Shown: positions 8,760 to 17,308 of the stretch, one piece after another
Numbering within the stretch: position 1 is the first letter of the stretch
Layout: each line of letters begins with the position of its first letter
Source of the DNA: Haloferax marinisediminis
GTDB lineage: Archaea > Halobacteriota > Halobacteria > Halobacteriales > Haloferacaceae
Direction of reading: 5' to 3'
Length of the DNA: 64,000 bases
Assembly (NCBI RefSeq): GCF_009674585.1
Contig: NZ_WKJP01000001.1
Span: 372,001 to 436,000 of the forward strand
The notes under the pieces: generated by a model
Database searches by the model: none
What the model saw: only the letters and a program-made list of their open reading frames with translations
What the model was told of the DNA's origin: nothing
Position numbers and translations under genes: made by a program

Positions 8760-9125
8760 TCTGTCGAAGCGGTTACTCTGTCCACGTTTTTTGGTCCACC
8801 CTGAGACGCGTCGCGTCTCACGAGCCTTCGTTCGCTCTCGCTCACGAAGACAGATTTTTGCGAGGTGAGCTGTAGCGAACCTCGGAAAAAGTGGTCGCAC
8901 GTGGTTCCGGAACTCATCGTGCCGTTCAGAAGCAACCACAACGACTGACTCGTGCCCTGTATTCAGCACGGTCGCCTCGACCTGTCATCGGTCGATAGCT
9001 TCGATGGATTTGGTGAACAGATACCGTCGCCAGTCTACGGTCAGAATTCGACGGACACTGGGTCTTGGTCGCGTAGTTTCGTCAAATCCGGTACGTACTT
9101 CCCTACCCAACCCTACGAACCGACA
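8760..9125. other. Intergenic region with palindromes and an etfA 3' fragment
   Basis: This gap of about 366 nt has no convincing gene. It holds the etfA terminator, a perfect palindrome around GAGACGCGTCGCGTCTC, an imperfect one around the TCGTTCGCTCTCGCTCACGA stretch, and at 8899-8919 an exact second copy of 21 bases of the etfA end. The final 40 nt before idsA contain the likely promoter. An in-frame upward extension of idsA to 8952 exists but reads through this non-coding material. Confidence 0.6.
8787..8792 (+). terminator. T-run terminator after etfA
   Basis: A run of six T residues (CACGTTTTTTGG) lies about 28 nt after the etfA stop. Archaeal RNA polymerase terminates at such U-rich tracts without needing a hairpin. 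Confidence 0.5.
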
Positions 9126-9968
9126 ATGGAATACCTGGAGCGCCGGGTCACGATGGTAAACGACCGCCTCGAGGAGGTCGTCTCGGCAGTCGAACCATCG
9201 GAACTCGCCGACCAACTCGACCACGTCGCTCTGGCGGGAGGCAAGCGTGTCCGCCCCGCCGTGACCATCCTCGCCTGTGAGGCCGTCGGAGGTTCCCCCG
9301 AAGACGCCGTAGACTTCGCCGTCGGCGTCGAACTCGTCCACAACGCCTCACTCGTCATCGACGACATCATCGACCGGTCCGACATCCGCCGCGGGACGCC
9401 GAGTGCGTGGGCAGAGTACGGCTACGGCCCAGCGATTATCGCATCTGACGGCCTGCTCGGGGAGGCGTTCGCCCTCCTCTCGTCGAGCGACCGCGCGACT
9501 CGCATCGTCGCCGAATCCATGGTCGAACTCGGCGAAGGAGAGGCGACCGAACTCGTCGCCATCCCGTCGAACGAGACAGAGTACATGGAACTCGCTCGCC
9601 GAAAGACGGGCGCACTGTTCCGCGCTGCGGCCGAACTCGGTGCCGTCGCCGCCGGCGGTGACGCGCAGGTGGTCGAAGCGTTCGGTGACTACGCAGAGCG
9701 CGTTGGCGTCGCCTTCCAAATTCGCGACGACGTACTCGACGCGACGGCCGACGCGGAGGAGTTGGGCAAACCCACCGGCCAAGACGCCGAGATGGGTCGC
9801 CCATCGCTCGTCCAAGTGACCGACCTCACTCCCGAGGATGCGAATGCACGTGCCAAAAAGCAAGCAGACGACGCGCTCAGCGCACTCGACTCGTCTGGCG
9901 TCGGTGACTCCGAATCGCTGGAGTACCTCCGTGACTTAGCGCGGTTCGTCGTCGTCCGCGAGAGTTAA
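9126..9968 (+). CDS. idsA: Geranylgeranyl/polyprenyl diphosphate synthase
   Basis: The 280-residue trans-prenyltransferase condenses isopentenyl diphosphate with allylic diphosphates for archaeal lipid and quinone side chains. The first Asp-rich motif is DDIID in LVIDDIIDRSDIRRG and the second is DDVLD in FQIRDDVLD. GGKRVRP near residue 38 binds the diphosphate of the homoallylic substrate. Starting at MEYLERRVT gives a protein slightly shorter than most bacterial homologues but with all catalytic elements. Chain-length specificity (C20 or longer) cannot be fixed here. Confidence 0.88.
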   Translation: MEYLERRVTMVNDRLEEVVSAVEPSELADQLDHVALAGGKRVRPAVTILACEAVGGSPEDAVDFAVGVELVHNASLVIDDIIDRSDIRRGTPSAWAEYGYGPAIIASDGLLGEAFALLSSSDRATRIVAESMVELGEGEATELVAIPSNETEYMELARRKTGALFRAAAELGAVAAGGDAQVVEAFGDYAERVGVAFQIRDDVLDATADAEELGKPTGQDAEMGRPSLVQVTDLTPEDANARAKKQADDALSALDSSGVGDSESLEYLRDLARFVVVRES

Positions 9969-9977
9969 GCAGAACTG

Positions 9978-11105
9978 TTAGGCGGGTTGTTCGCCATCCG
10001 CCGCCGTCGGGTATCGTGATTCTGCCACCGCGAAGGTGAGCGTACTCAGCACGCCGAGGAGCGTGCCGACCGTGAGCGCGACGGCGAGGCCGGTGAGGTA
10101 GATTTTCTGGACACCGGGGATTCCCGCCGGGAGGAAAAAGCCCGAGAGCGCGTAGAGTACGATGGCGATTGCGGCCACGTAGAACGGCGCGTTGAGGTAG
10201 CGCCACTTGAATCGGTCGTGGAGGTACTCGTCGGTCACCTGTCCGAGACTGCTCGTGATACCGGCGGCGGCGAACCACTCGACTGCGCCGTGGACGAGTG
10301 CCGCGAGGACGAGTCCTGCTGCTGGGTTGCCACCGACGCTCTCCGAGACAGTCCGGACGAGTTCGATACCGCGGACGCCGCCGACGACGAGGAGTGCCGC
10401 TGCGGCGACGTAGGTGATGATGGTGACGCGGCCAGCGTAGAGCACGTTCCGAGCACGGTTCGCCGCTTCGTCGACTGCGGTTTCGAGTCCGAGGCCGCGG
10501 AACAGGGTGTAGAGCCCGAGGAGTGCCGAGATGAGACCTAACACGACGGCACCGGGCACGTCGAAGAAACTCGCGATGGTGACGAAGGGGTAGATGAGAA
10601 GCAGGATGCCGAGAGGGACGAGAATCGTCCCGCGAGTCTCGGGGTCGGCGAGCACCTGCTTCATCGTGTAGTACATCGATTCGAGGTTCTGCGCCTGTCT
10701 GACGACGACACGGCGGACACCGTCGATAGGAACTCGCGAGCGGATGACCGGGAGCACCGACTCGTCCTGTGCGCCGTCAGAGATGACGATGGCGTGGATG
10801 GACTCGCCCGTGGAGATACTGGCGAGGACGGTGTCTATCTCCTCACCGATGGCCCGGTTCGCCTTCACGTCGCTTCCGTCGACACCGGTGACGGCCGCGA
10901 CTTCGACCTCTTCGTCTTCCTCTTCGAGGAGTTGGTCGTAGACCTGAATCCCCTGAAACAAGACGTTCACGTCAGAGTCCTCTGGGTCGGCGGTAGCGAG
11001 TGCTACTGCAGCATCCTCGACGTTCTGCCGGCCGACGACGGGCGTTGCGAGTCCCGTCTTCCGTCCGAGGTCGTCGTCGAGGTCGACACAGAGGACCAAG
11101 AGCAT
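9978..11105 (-). CDS. DUF373 family integral membrane protein
   Basis: The 375-residue protein has a soluble N-terminal part (MLLVLCVDLDDDLGRKTG..., to about 165) with the conserved acidic VDLDDDLG motif and HAIVISDGAQDE, as in archaeal DUF373 proteins. It is followed by about six transmembrane helices. The function of DUF373 is not established. A TATA-like GATATATCC lies about 26 nt upstream of the ATG, so the transcript is probably leaderless. It is convergent with idsA, with only 9 nt between the stop codons. Confidence 0.82.
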   Translation of the reverse strand: MLLVLCVDLDDDLGRKTGLATPVVGRQNVEDAAVALATADPEDSDVNVLFQGIQVYDQLLEEEDEEVEVAAVTGVDGSDVKANRAIGEEIDTVLASISTGESIHAIVISDGAQDESVLPVIRSRVPIDGVRRVVVRQAQNLESMYYTMKQVLADPETRGTILVPLGILLLIYPFVTIASFFDVPGAVVLGLISALLGLYTLFRGLGLETAVDEAANRARNVLYAGRVTIITYVAAAALLVVGGVRGIELVRTVSESVGGNPAAGLVLAALVHGAVEWFAAAGITSSLGQVTDEYLHDRFKWRYLNAPFYVAAIAIVLYALSGFFLPAGIPGVQKIYLTGLAVALTVGTLLGVLSTLTFAVAESRYPTAADGEQPA

Positions 11106-11207
11106 CGTTGGTTCCTATGCCGGGGGGATATATCTGCTTTCGGGGGCGTGGTCGCCGAGTCGTCGTCCATCAATCAGTACGGGCCGAGGCGAGCGAACTG
11201 GCCGTCG

Positions 11208-13082
11208 TTACGACGTGGTGTTGGCGTCGCCGACCGTGTCGAAGAGCACTTCGAATCGTGCACCGCCCGCGTCGCTCTCGCCGATACGAACGAGCCATCC
11301 GTGCGTGTGGACGATCTGTCGAACGATTCCGAGTCCGAATCCATGCGCTCCGTCCTCCTTCGTGCTGACTCCCGTCTCGAAAATCGTGTCACGCATCGAC
11401 CGAGGGATACCTCGACCGTCGTCCTCGACGAAGAACCCACGCCTCGACGGAAGCGTCCCCACACGAATCACGAGTTCAGCGTCGTCGTCCGTCGTCGCGT
11501 GCTGAATGGCGTTGCGAAAGAGGTTCTCGAAGAAGCGTTTCATTCGACTCTTGTCGGCCTCGACGACCGGCAGTTCGTCGAGTTCGAGTCTGACGGTATC
11601 GGTGTCCGACACGCACATCTCCCACGCGGCCGCGGCCGAGTCGGCGAGGGCGACTTCAGACAAGTCCATCGCCGCCCGTTCGTCGCAGGCCATCGAGAGA
11701 ACGTCTTCGACGACTTCTGTGATTCGGCTGTGGGCGCGTTCGACGTGGTCGAGGTGTGACTGGTCACCGGTTTCGCGGGCGAGGTCGAGTCGACCCTGTG
11801 CGACCGCCAGCGGGCCGCGAATGTCGTGTGAGAGGACTCGAGCAAACGCTTCGAGACGGTCGTTCTGCTTGGCGAGTTCCTGTTCGCGACGGATGCGTTC
11901 TGTGAGGTCGGTCATCACGCCGAGGACGTTCGTGATACTCCCGTCTTCGTCGAACAGGGGGACTGCGCGGGCGGCGGCCCATCTGACGGTCTCACTCGCT
12001 TCGGGAACGAACCGGAATTCGAACTCGTAGCGGTCGTCGGCGGTTCCAGCCTCAATGTCGGCAAACAGCGCCCGGATTCCCCGTTCGAGGCGGTCTCTGT
12101 CGTCGACGTGGACGAGGTCCAGAAACGACATCGGGTCCTCGTAGAGCGTCTTCTGCGACCGACCCCAGACCTGCTCGAACGTGTCGTTGATGTAGACGAT
12201 GTCGAACGCGTCCGGTTCGGAGAGAAAGACCATGTCCGGGAGCGACGAGATGATCTGTCTGGTGATGGGCTCTGACCGTCTGATTTCGCGTTCTGACGCC
12301 AGACGAGCAGTGATGTCAGTTGCTGCACCCACGACGATATCGTCACCGCCCAGCGACACGTGTCGTCCAGTTGTCTCCATCGAGATGGGGCGTCCATCCT
12401 TGGTCTCGGCGTCGATGGTGTACGTCACCGAGTCGAGACTGTCGTAGGTCCCTGGTCCGAGGCGGTCTTCGACGAGTTGCCTGTCAGATTCGGCCACGAG
12501 GTCGGCGAGTGGCTGACCGATGGCGTCCGACGCGCCGCACCCGAGGAGCGTCAAAAAGTAGTCGTTCGCGTACACCAGAAAGCCGTCGTGGACGAGGTAG
12601 AGTCCAACTGGCGACTGTTCGACGATGGCTTCGTACCACTGTCGCAGTCCCGTGCCATCTGCCGGCAGAGGACTGGCGGCGACGGCGGCCTCGATTCGGT
12701 CGACCAACGCAGCGACTGACTCGTTCGACTCGTTCTGTCCGTTCTTGACGTAGTCGGTCACGCCGGCGGAGATGGCGTCGCTCGCGACAGTTTCGGACCC
12801 GTGCCGAGTGAACAAGATGAACGGGAGCGCAGGATGTGACTCTCGGACCGTCCGAAGGAAGTCGATACCGGTGGTTTCGTCGAACGCGTACTCCGAGACG
12901 ACGCAGTCGACTGACGAGGTCGACAATCGGTCGAGCGCCGCCGAGGGAGAGCAAACTGAGACCACGTCCATCTCTCCGTGTGTTCTGAGCCCTTCGGCAG
13001 TCGTCGCTGCGAACGCGCGTTCGTCGTCGACGAGGAGGACGCGAATGGGAGCGTCTGCACTGGAGACGTTCCCGAAATCCAT
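11208..13082 (-). CDS. Receiver-PAS-PAS hybrid histidine kinase with Glu at the phospho-site
   Basis: Domains in order over 624 residues: response-regulator receiver (about 12-125; acidic pair D19/D20, K113), PAS (about 145-260), PAS/PAC (about 265-395), and a histidine kinase core with H419 in FARVLSHDIRGPL, N-box N524 (NLFRNAIQHA), G1 VEDDGRGIP and G2 GFGLGIVRQI. There are no transmembrane segments, so it is a cytoplasmic sensor. The residue at the usual receiver phospho-aspartate position is E64 (CVVSEYAFDE). This suggests the receiver is not switched by phosphorylation. It is divergent from a radical SAM gene. Confidence 0.88.
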   Translation of the reverse strand: MDFGNVSSADAPIRVLLVDDERAFAATTAEGLRTHGEMDVVSVCSPSAALDRLSTSSVDCVVSEYAFDETTGIDFLRTVRESHPALPFILFTRHGSETVASDAISAGVTDYVKNGQNESNESVAALVDRIEAAVAASPLPADGTGLRQWYEAIVEQSPVGLYLVHDGFLVYANDYFLTLLGCGASDAIGQPLADLVAESDRQLVEDRLGPGTYDSLDSVTYTIDAETKDGRPISMETTGRHVSLGGDDIVVGAATDITARLASEREIRRSEPITRQIISSLPDMVFLSEPDAFDIVYINDTFEQVWGRSQKTLYEDPMSFLDLVHVDDRDRLERGIRALFADIEAGTADDRYEFEFRFVPEASETVRWAAARAVPLFDEDGSITNVLGVMTDLTERIRREQELAKQNDRLEAFARVLSHDIRGPLAVAQGRLDLARETGDQSHLDHVERAHSRITEVVEDVLSMACDERAAMDLSEVALADSAAAAWEMCVSDTDTVRLELDELPVVEADKSRMKRFFENLFRNAIQHATTDDDAELVIRVGTLPSRRGFFVEDDGRGIPRSMRDTIFETGVSTKEDGAHGFGLGIVRQIVHTHGWLVRIGESDAGGARFEVLFDTVGDANTTS

Positions 13083-13103
13083 ACGATATGTTCACCTTTG
13101 TTG

Positions 13104-13112
13104 ATAATAATC
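13104..13112 (-). promoter_or_regulatory. TATA-like element of the hybrid kinase
   Basis: GATTATTAT on the minus strand is centred about 26 nt before the ATG at 13082, predicting a leaderless transcript and supporting that start. Confidence 0.5.
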
Positions 13113-13189
13113 GTACCGCTGAATTCGGCCTGTGGCCGGCCCAAGTCGGACGCCTTTTGACGATGCACCAAGTATACGCCTGTAATTGA

Positions 13190-14185
13190 ATGATCTCGAA
13201 GGGTTGCGAACAGTGCGCCATGGGCGGAAAGATGGTGATGTTCGTCTACGGGTACTGTGACCAGCGCGATTGCTTCTACTGCCCACTCGGCGAGAACCGC
13301 AAGAACGTGACCGACGTGTACGCGAACGAGCGACTCGTCGAGTCCGACGAGGACGTCATCGAGGAGGCAAAGCGCATGGATGCGCTCGGGTCGTCTATCA
13401 CCGGTGGCGAACCCCAAGAGGCACTCGACAAGACCTGCCACTACATCTCGCTTCTCAAAGACGAGTTCGGCGAGGACCACCACATCCACCTCTACACCGG
13501 CATCACCGGTGGTCGAGAGAACATGCGCCGACTCGCCGAGGCCGGCCTCGACGAGATTCGGTTCCACCCACCGCTCGAACTGTGGGGCGACATGCACGGC
13601 ACCGAGTGGGAAGACATCCTCTACATCGCTCGTGAAGAAGGACTCACGCCAGCGTTCGAGATTCCGGGCATCCGCGCCGAACCGGAGTTCCTCGAATTCC
13701 TCGACGAAGGTGCCGCAGAGTTCTGTAACATCAACGAGTTCGAGATGTCTGATGGCAATTATCGAAGAATGCAAGAGAAGGGCTACGAACTCCAAGAGGG
13801 CCACATGTCGGCCGTCGACGGGTCGAAGCAGGCCATCCTCGACGAGATGGGTGACCACGAGCGCGTCTACTTCTGTACCTCCGTGTTCAAAGACGCTGCC
13901 CAGCACCGCAACCGCCTGAAGCGGATGGCACAGAACCTCAGCCGCCCGTTCGACGAGATTACCGACGACGGCACCATCGTCTACGGCAAGACGTACACGC
14001 CGGCCGAGCGCTTCATCGAACTCGGCGTCCCCGACGAGTTCTACAGCATCAAGTCGAACCACGTCGAAGTCGCGTGGTGGCTTCTCGAAGAGATGATAGA
14101 AGAAGGCGACATCGAAGACGGCGAAATCGTCGAGCAGTACCCGACCTACGACGGGACGGTTGTCGAGCGGACGCCGCTTGCGTAG
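13190..14185 (+). CDS. Radical SAM protein (COG2108-like)
   Basis: The 331-residue protein has the cluster motif FVYGYCDQRDCFYCPLGENR, cysteines C23, C28 and C31, a CX4CX2C variant of the usual CX3CX2C. C6 and C9 (KGCEQC) give a second cysteine pair. GSSITGGEPQ supplies the SAM-binding Gly motif. It resembles archaeal proteins related to pyruvate formate-lyase activating enzyme (COG2108), whose substrate is unknown. It stands alone, divergent from a sensor kinase, and is followed by a stem-loop. Confidence 0.82.
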   Translation: MISKGCEQCAMGGKMVMFVYGYCDQRDCFYCPLGENRKNVTDVYANERLVESDEDVIEEAKRMDALGSSITGGEPQEALDKTCHYISLLKDEFGEDHHIHLYTGITGGRENMRRLAEAGLDEIRFHPPLELWGDMHGTEWEDILYIAREEGLTPAFEIPGIRAEPEFLEFLDEGAAEFCNINEFEMSDGNYRRMQEKGYELQEGHMSAVDGSKQAILDEMGDHERVYFCTSVFKDAAQHRNRLKRMAQNLSRPFDEITDDGTIVYGKTYTPAERFIELGVPDEFYSIKSNHVEVAWWLLEEMIEEGDIEDGEIVEQYPTYDGTVVERTPLA

Positions 14186-14257
14186 GCCAGTAGAGAACTG
14201 GCTCTGTCGAAACCCTCTGTTGCTGCTAGTTCGTCGAGGCAGTCCGAACAGTTAGGA

Positions 14258-14273
14258 CAGGTGTTCGAACCTG
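14258..14273. terminator. Stem-loop between convergent genes
   Basis: CAGGTGTTCGAACCTG can form a 5-bp stem (CAGGT/ACCTG) with a six-base loop in the 96-nt gap between convergent stop codons. A bidirectional termination or mRNA-stabilising role is likely but inferred. Confidence 0.4.
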
Positions 14274-14281
14274 TGTTGCGG

Positions 14282-15211
14282 CTACAACAGGTCGAGTATC
14301 CACCGGCTCAGATTGATAGCCACGAGCAACGCTCCTTCAAGCCGACCCAAGTACCCCCTCGTTCCAAGGAGAACGACGGTGAGCACGGAGAGTCCGAGTA
14401 ACCACGTCGTAGTTCCGATAGCAGTCTCGGCGACTGCAATCGGCGCGACTGTCGATGTGACTCCCAGAATCAACAGAATATTGAACACGTTGCTTCCGAT
14501 GAGGTTGCCGGCCGCGATGTCGCCCATCCCCTTCCGAGCGGCAGCAACAGATGCGACGATCTCCGGTGTAGAGGTACCGACCGCGACGATGGTTTCCCCG
14601 ATTACCCACTCGGAGAGTCCCGCCGCCCGGGCAATGAACACTGCTGACTCCACGAGAAAGTGAGCACCGACGATGATAGCACCGAGCCCGCCAACGAGGA
14701 AGACGGCCGTGCCCAATGTGACTCCCGTTCCGTCATCCGACACCGGTGCTGGCGTATCGGTACGAACGAACAGGATGCCGAGATAGCCAGCGAACACGGA
14801 CAACAGAACGATTCCGTCGAGACGGCTCACTCGGAGGTCCCACAAAATCGCCAGCAGTAAGAGCGTGGAGGCGACCATCACGGCTCCGTCCCGACGAACC
14901 ATCCGGGCCGAACTCCGAACACGGACCACAGCGGCAATACCACCGAGAACGATTCCGATATTGAAGAGGTTAGAGCCGACGACGTTCGCCACCGCGATAT
15001 CACCATTTCCAACGAATGCGGCGTCGATACTGACGGCGGCCTCGGGGGCCGAGGTGCCCATTGCGACCACCGTCAAGCCGATGACGAGTTCCGATAGGCC
15101 AAAGCGTCGAGCCACCTGAGCCGCATTGGAGACGAACGCCTCTGCCCCAATCCACAGCGCCCCGATACTGAGAACGAGCGTACCGACAGCGACGAGTTCG
15201 CTACTCGTCAT
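14282..15211 (-). CDS. Ca2+/cation antiporter (CaCA family, YrbG-like)
   Basis: The 309-residue membrane protein has about ten helices and the duplicated alpha repeats of the CaCA superfamily: VVAMGTSAPEAAVS in the first half and IVAVGTSTPEIVASV in the second, plus paired GSNLFNIGIVLG and GSNVFNILLILG. These carry the acidic ion ligands. It should exchange Na+ (or H+) for Ca2+ at the cell membrane. The start MTSSELVAVG was chosen because a TATA-like TTTATTG sits only about 8 nt upstream of the alternative ATG, too close to drive it. Confidence 0.88.
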   Translation of the reverse strand: MTSSELVAVGTLVLSIGALWIGAEAFVSNAAQVARRFGLSELVIGLTVVAMGTSAPEAAVSIDAAFVGNGDIAVANVVGSNLFNIGIVLGGIAAVVRVRSSARMVRRDGAVMVASTLLLLAILWDLRVSRLDGIVLLSVFAGYLGILFVRTDTPAPVSDDGTGVTLGTAVFLVGGLGAIIVGAHFLVESAVFIARAAGLSEWVIGETIVAVGTSTPEIVASVAAARKGMGDIAAGNLIGSNVFNILLILGVTSTVAPIAVAETAIGTTTWLLGLSVLTVVLLGTRGYLGRLEGALLVAINLSRWILDLL

Positions 15212-15438
15212 CTGACGTTCTGTCTCGTGGATTGCTTCTCTGTCATGTCTGTCCACTTCAAAATCCACACAATAAACGCTTGCTCTCTAGCTACACCCAC
15301 CAGAGACACACTCACTCCCTTCCTGACGACTGATTCACTAGAGTGGCGTCTTGTTGCATACACCCACTGTCTGTGTCACGCCGCCTCTGTCAAACTCTGA
15401 GGGTTTCAACAGAGCCCGAAAACTGACTGTCTCTGTCA

Positions 15439-16107
15439 TTATTTCCGTTTCGCACGCGTGAGCGCGACGAACAGACTCGGTGCGAGCACGAGCACCACCG
15501 GTGCCATGACCGTCGCCTCCAGTGGAAGTCGCATTGACAGTCCGAACCACGCGACAGCGACGCCGACGACGACACCGGCAACGACGCCGAGGCGTTGCTG
15601 TCGGTACGTCGGCCGGAATCCACGGGCATCAGCGTAGAGTGCCCCCGAGAGTCCGATTACGAGACCGAGCACGGCGCTGAGTGACCCGACGAGGGGAGCG
15701 AACGCCACGAACGCCGCGCCGACGGCAGCACACGCAACGAGTGTCTGAATCGGAGAGAGCGGATTCACGTCGGCACCGAATCGCGTCGCGTAGGCGGCCG
15801 GGGGGAGGACGACGAGTGCAGCCGCCAAGAGGGCGGGGACGATGCCGACAGACGGTCGTTCGAGGAGCGCAGCGCCGACAGTCAACACGCCGAGGGCGAC
15901 ACCGATGCCGAGGATGAGCTTCGGCGGGAGTGCCTCGGACGGGTCGTCAGATCGGACGATGCCGAACGCGACGAACGGATAGCCGACGACGACGCCGAAC
16001 AGGAGTGGTCGGAACAGTGTGCCGGTGAGGACGGCGGCAGAGACGGTTGAGGAGAGTCCGAGGAAGACGCCGATGAGGAGTGCAAACTCGGGGACACGTT
16101 CGGCCAT
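15439..16107 (-). CDS. Multi-pass membrane protein of unknown function
   Basis: The 222-residue protein is composed of about seven hydrophobic helices with short loops and no charged catalytic motif. The C-terminus ends in a basic ALTRAKRK. I do not recognise the family. It is divergent from a TRAM-domain gene, separated by 90 nt, and about 230 nt from the antiporter on the same strand, so probably monocistronic. Confidence 0.6.
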   Translation of the reverse strand: MAERVPEFALLIGVFLGLSSTVSAAVLTGTLFRPLLFGVVVGYPFVAFGIVRSDDPSEALPPKLILGIGVALGVLTVGAALLERPSVGIVPALLAAALVVLPPAAYATRFGADVNPLSPIQTLVACAAVGAAFVAFAPLVGSLSAVLGLVIGLSGALYADARGFRPTYRQQRLGVVAGVVVGVAVAWFGLSMRLPLEATVMAPVVLVLAPSLFVALTRAKRK

Positions 16108-16197
16108 GGTTCGGGGTTCGGGCGGGCGGCAGAAAGCGTTTCGACGGGTGAGGGCCTACCCGCAAGCGTTTAGAGTGCCCCTAGTGTACCTCCGCCC

Positions 16198-16662
16198 ATG
16201 TCGGACTGTCCACTCGCGGACGAGTGCCCCAGTTTCTCGGAACGAATTGCCGGAATGGGGTGCCAATACTACGGCGACCGTGGCGGTGCTGAGTGGTGTG
16301 ACCACTACGAGCGGCCCATCTACGAACTGAAGCAACAACCCGTCAAGCCGGGTGAGGAAGTCGTCGTGACCGTCGAGGACATCCACGAGAGCGGTGCCGG
16401 TGTCGGTCGGACCGAAGACGGATTCATCGTCTTCGTCGACGGCCTGCTTCCCGACGCGCGGGCAATCGTTCGCATCGATCAGGTCAAGGGAAGCCACGCT
16501 CGGGCGAAGAAAGTCATCGAGAGACTCCCGCTCGAACCCGAAGCAGAGGAGTCGGAAACCGAATCGACTGCAGACACCGGAACCACGTCGAAGAAGAGCA
16601 AGCGCACGGGACCGAAGCGCCCCGAAGCACTCGGAAGCAGAGACAACTTCTGGGGCGAGTAA
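16198..16662 (+). CDS. TRAM-domain protein with N-terminal Cys cluster
   Basis: The 154-residue protein starts with a cysteine/histidine-rich segment (C4, C10, C22, C34), followed by a TRAM domain (about 48-112; GEEVVVTVEDIHESGAGVGR ... GLLPDARAIVRI) and a charged, disordered tail. TRAM is a small RNA-binding beta barrel found in tRNA-modifying enzymes; stand-alone archaeal TRAM proteins are proposed RNA chaperones. A TTTAGA box about 27 nt upstream supports the start and a leaderless mRNA. Confidence 0.8.
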   Translation: MSDCPLADECPSFSERIAGMGCQYYGDRGGAEWCDHYERPIYELKQQPVKPGEEVVVTVEDIHESGAGVGRTEDGFIVFVDGLLPDARAIVRIDQVKGSHARAKKVIERLPLEPEAEESETESTADTGTTSKKSKRTGPKRPEALGSRDNFWGE

Positions 16663-16708
16663 CGGCGCTTCGCCTTCGTCGACCAGTGGACAGTCAGCCT
16701 GCTGTATC

Positions 16709-16714
16709 TTTTTT
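16709..16714 (+). promoter_or_regulatory. T-rich box: TATA of the Tfx-type gene and/or terminator
   Basis: TTTTTT is centred about 27 nt before the ATG at 16739 and 50 nt after the TRAM stop. It fits both a promoter element for the regulator and a U-tract terminator for the preceding gene. Confidence 0.4.
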
Positions 16715-16738
16715 CACCCCCGAGTCATATTCCGTGGT

Positions 16739-17236
16739 ATGAGCGACGCCGGACCCGACGACGACGAGACGATTCCCGACGTAGACGAGTTACTCGACAC
16801 TGCTGGGTTCGACCCCGAACAGAGTGTCCTCACCCGCCGTCAAGCCGAAGTCCTCGCGCTCCGCGAGCAGGGCGTCCGTCAGTCGACCATCGCCGACTCC
16901 CTCGGAACCTCACGGGCAAACGTCTCCAGCGTGGAAGCGAGCGCCCGTGCCAACGTCGAGAAAGCCCGTGAGACAGTCACGTTCGTCGACGCACTGACCG
17001 CCCCCGTTCGCATCGAAGTCCCCGCCGGAAGCGACCTCTACGACGTACCGAAGCGGGTCTACGACGCCTGCGACGATGCGGGCGTGAAGGTGAATCAGAC
17101 GGCCCCCGACCTGATGAAAATCGTCTCCGACGCCGCCGGCGAGGCGGTGGAAGGCCGAGAAATCAAAGAACCGCTCTTCGTCGGCGTCACGAGTGACGGG
17201 CGTGTCCGCGTCCGCCGCCACGTAGACGCGGCCTGA
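16739..17236 (+). CDS. Tfx family DNA-binding protein
   Basis: The 165-residue regulator has a helix-turn-helix at about residues 30-75 (LTRRQAEVLALREQGVRQST, then IADSLGTSRANVSSVE), the form of archaeal Tfx regulators, with a C-terminal domain of about 80 residues. Tfx of methanogens binds the fmdECB promoter of molybdenum formylmethanofuran dehydrogenase; the haloarchaeal target is unknown. It could act on the adjacent genes, but there is no direct evidence. Confidence 0.82.
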   Translation: MSDAGPDDDETIPDVDELLDTAGFDPEQSVLTRRQAEVLALREQGVRQSTIADSLGTSRANVSSVEASARANVEKARETVTFVDALTAPVRIEVPAGSDLYDVPKRVYDACDDAGVKVNQTAPDLMKIVSDAAGEAVEGREIKEPLFVGVTSDGRVRVRRHVDAA

Positions 17237-17308
17237 GAGTCAGACTCGACTGTTCGAGCGACATCCACCGACCCTACGTTTTTACTCACGGGGGGTGTCG
17301 CGTCTCGC

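Noticed and set aside
8952-9125. Upstream extension of idsA
   Set aside because: It reads through palindromic intergenic DNA and gives a sequence unlike any prenyltransferase N-terminus.
12758-14062. Long minus-strand frame across the radical SAM gene and the kinase start
   Set aside because: Antisense to the radical SAM protein with no domain and no start region of its own.
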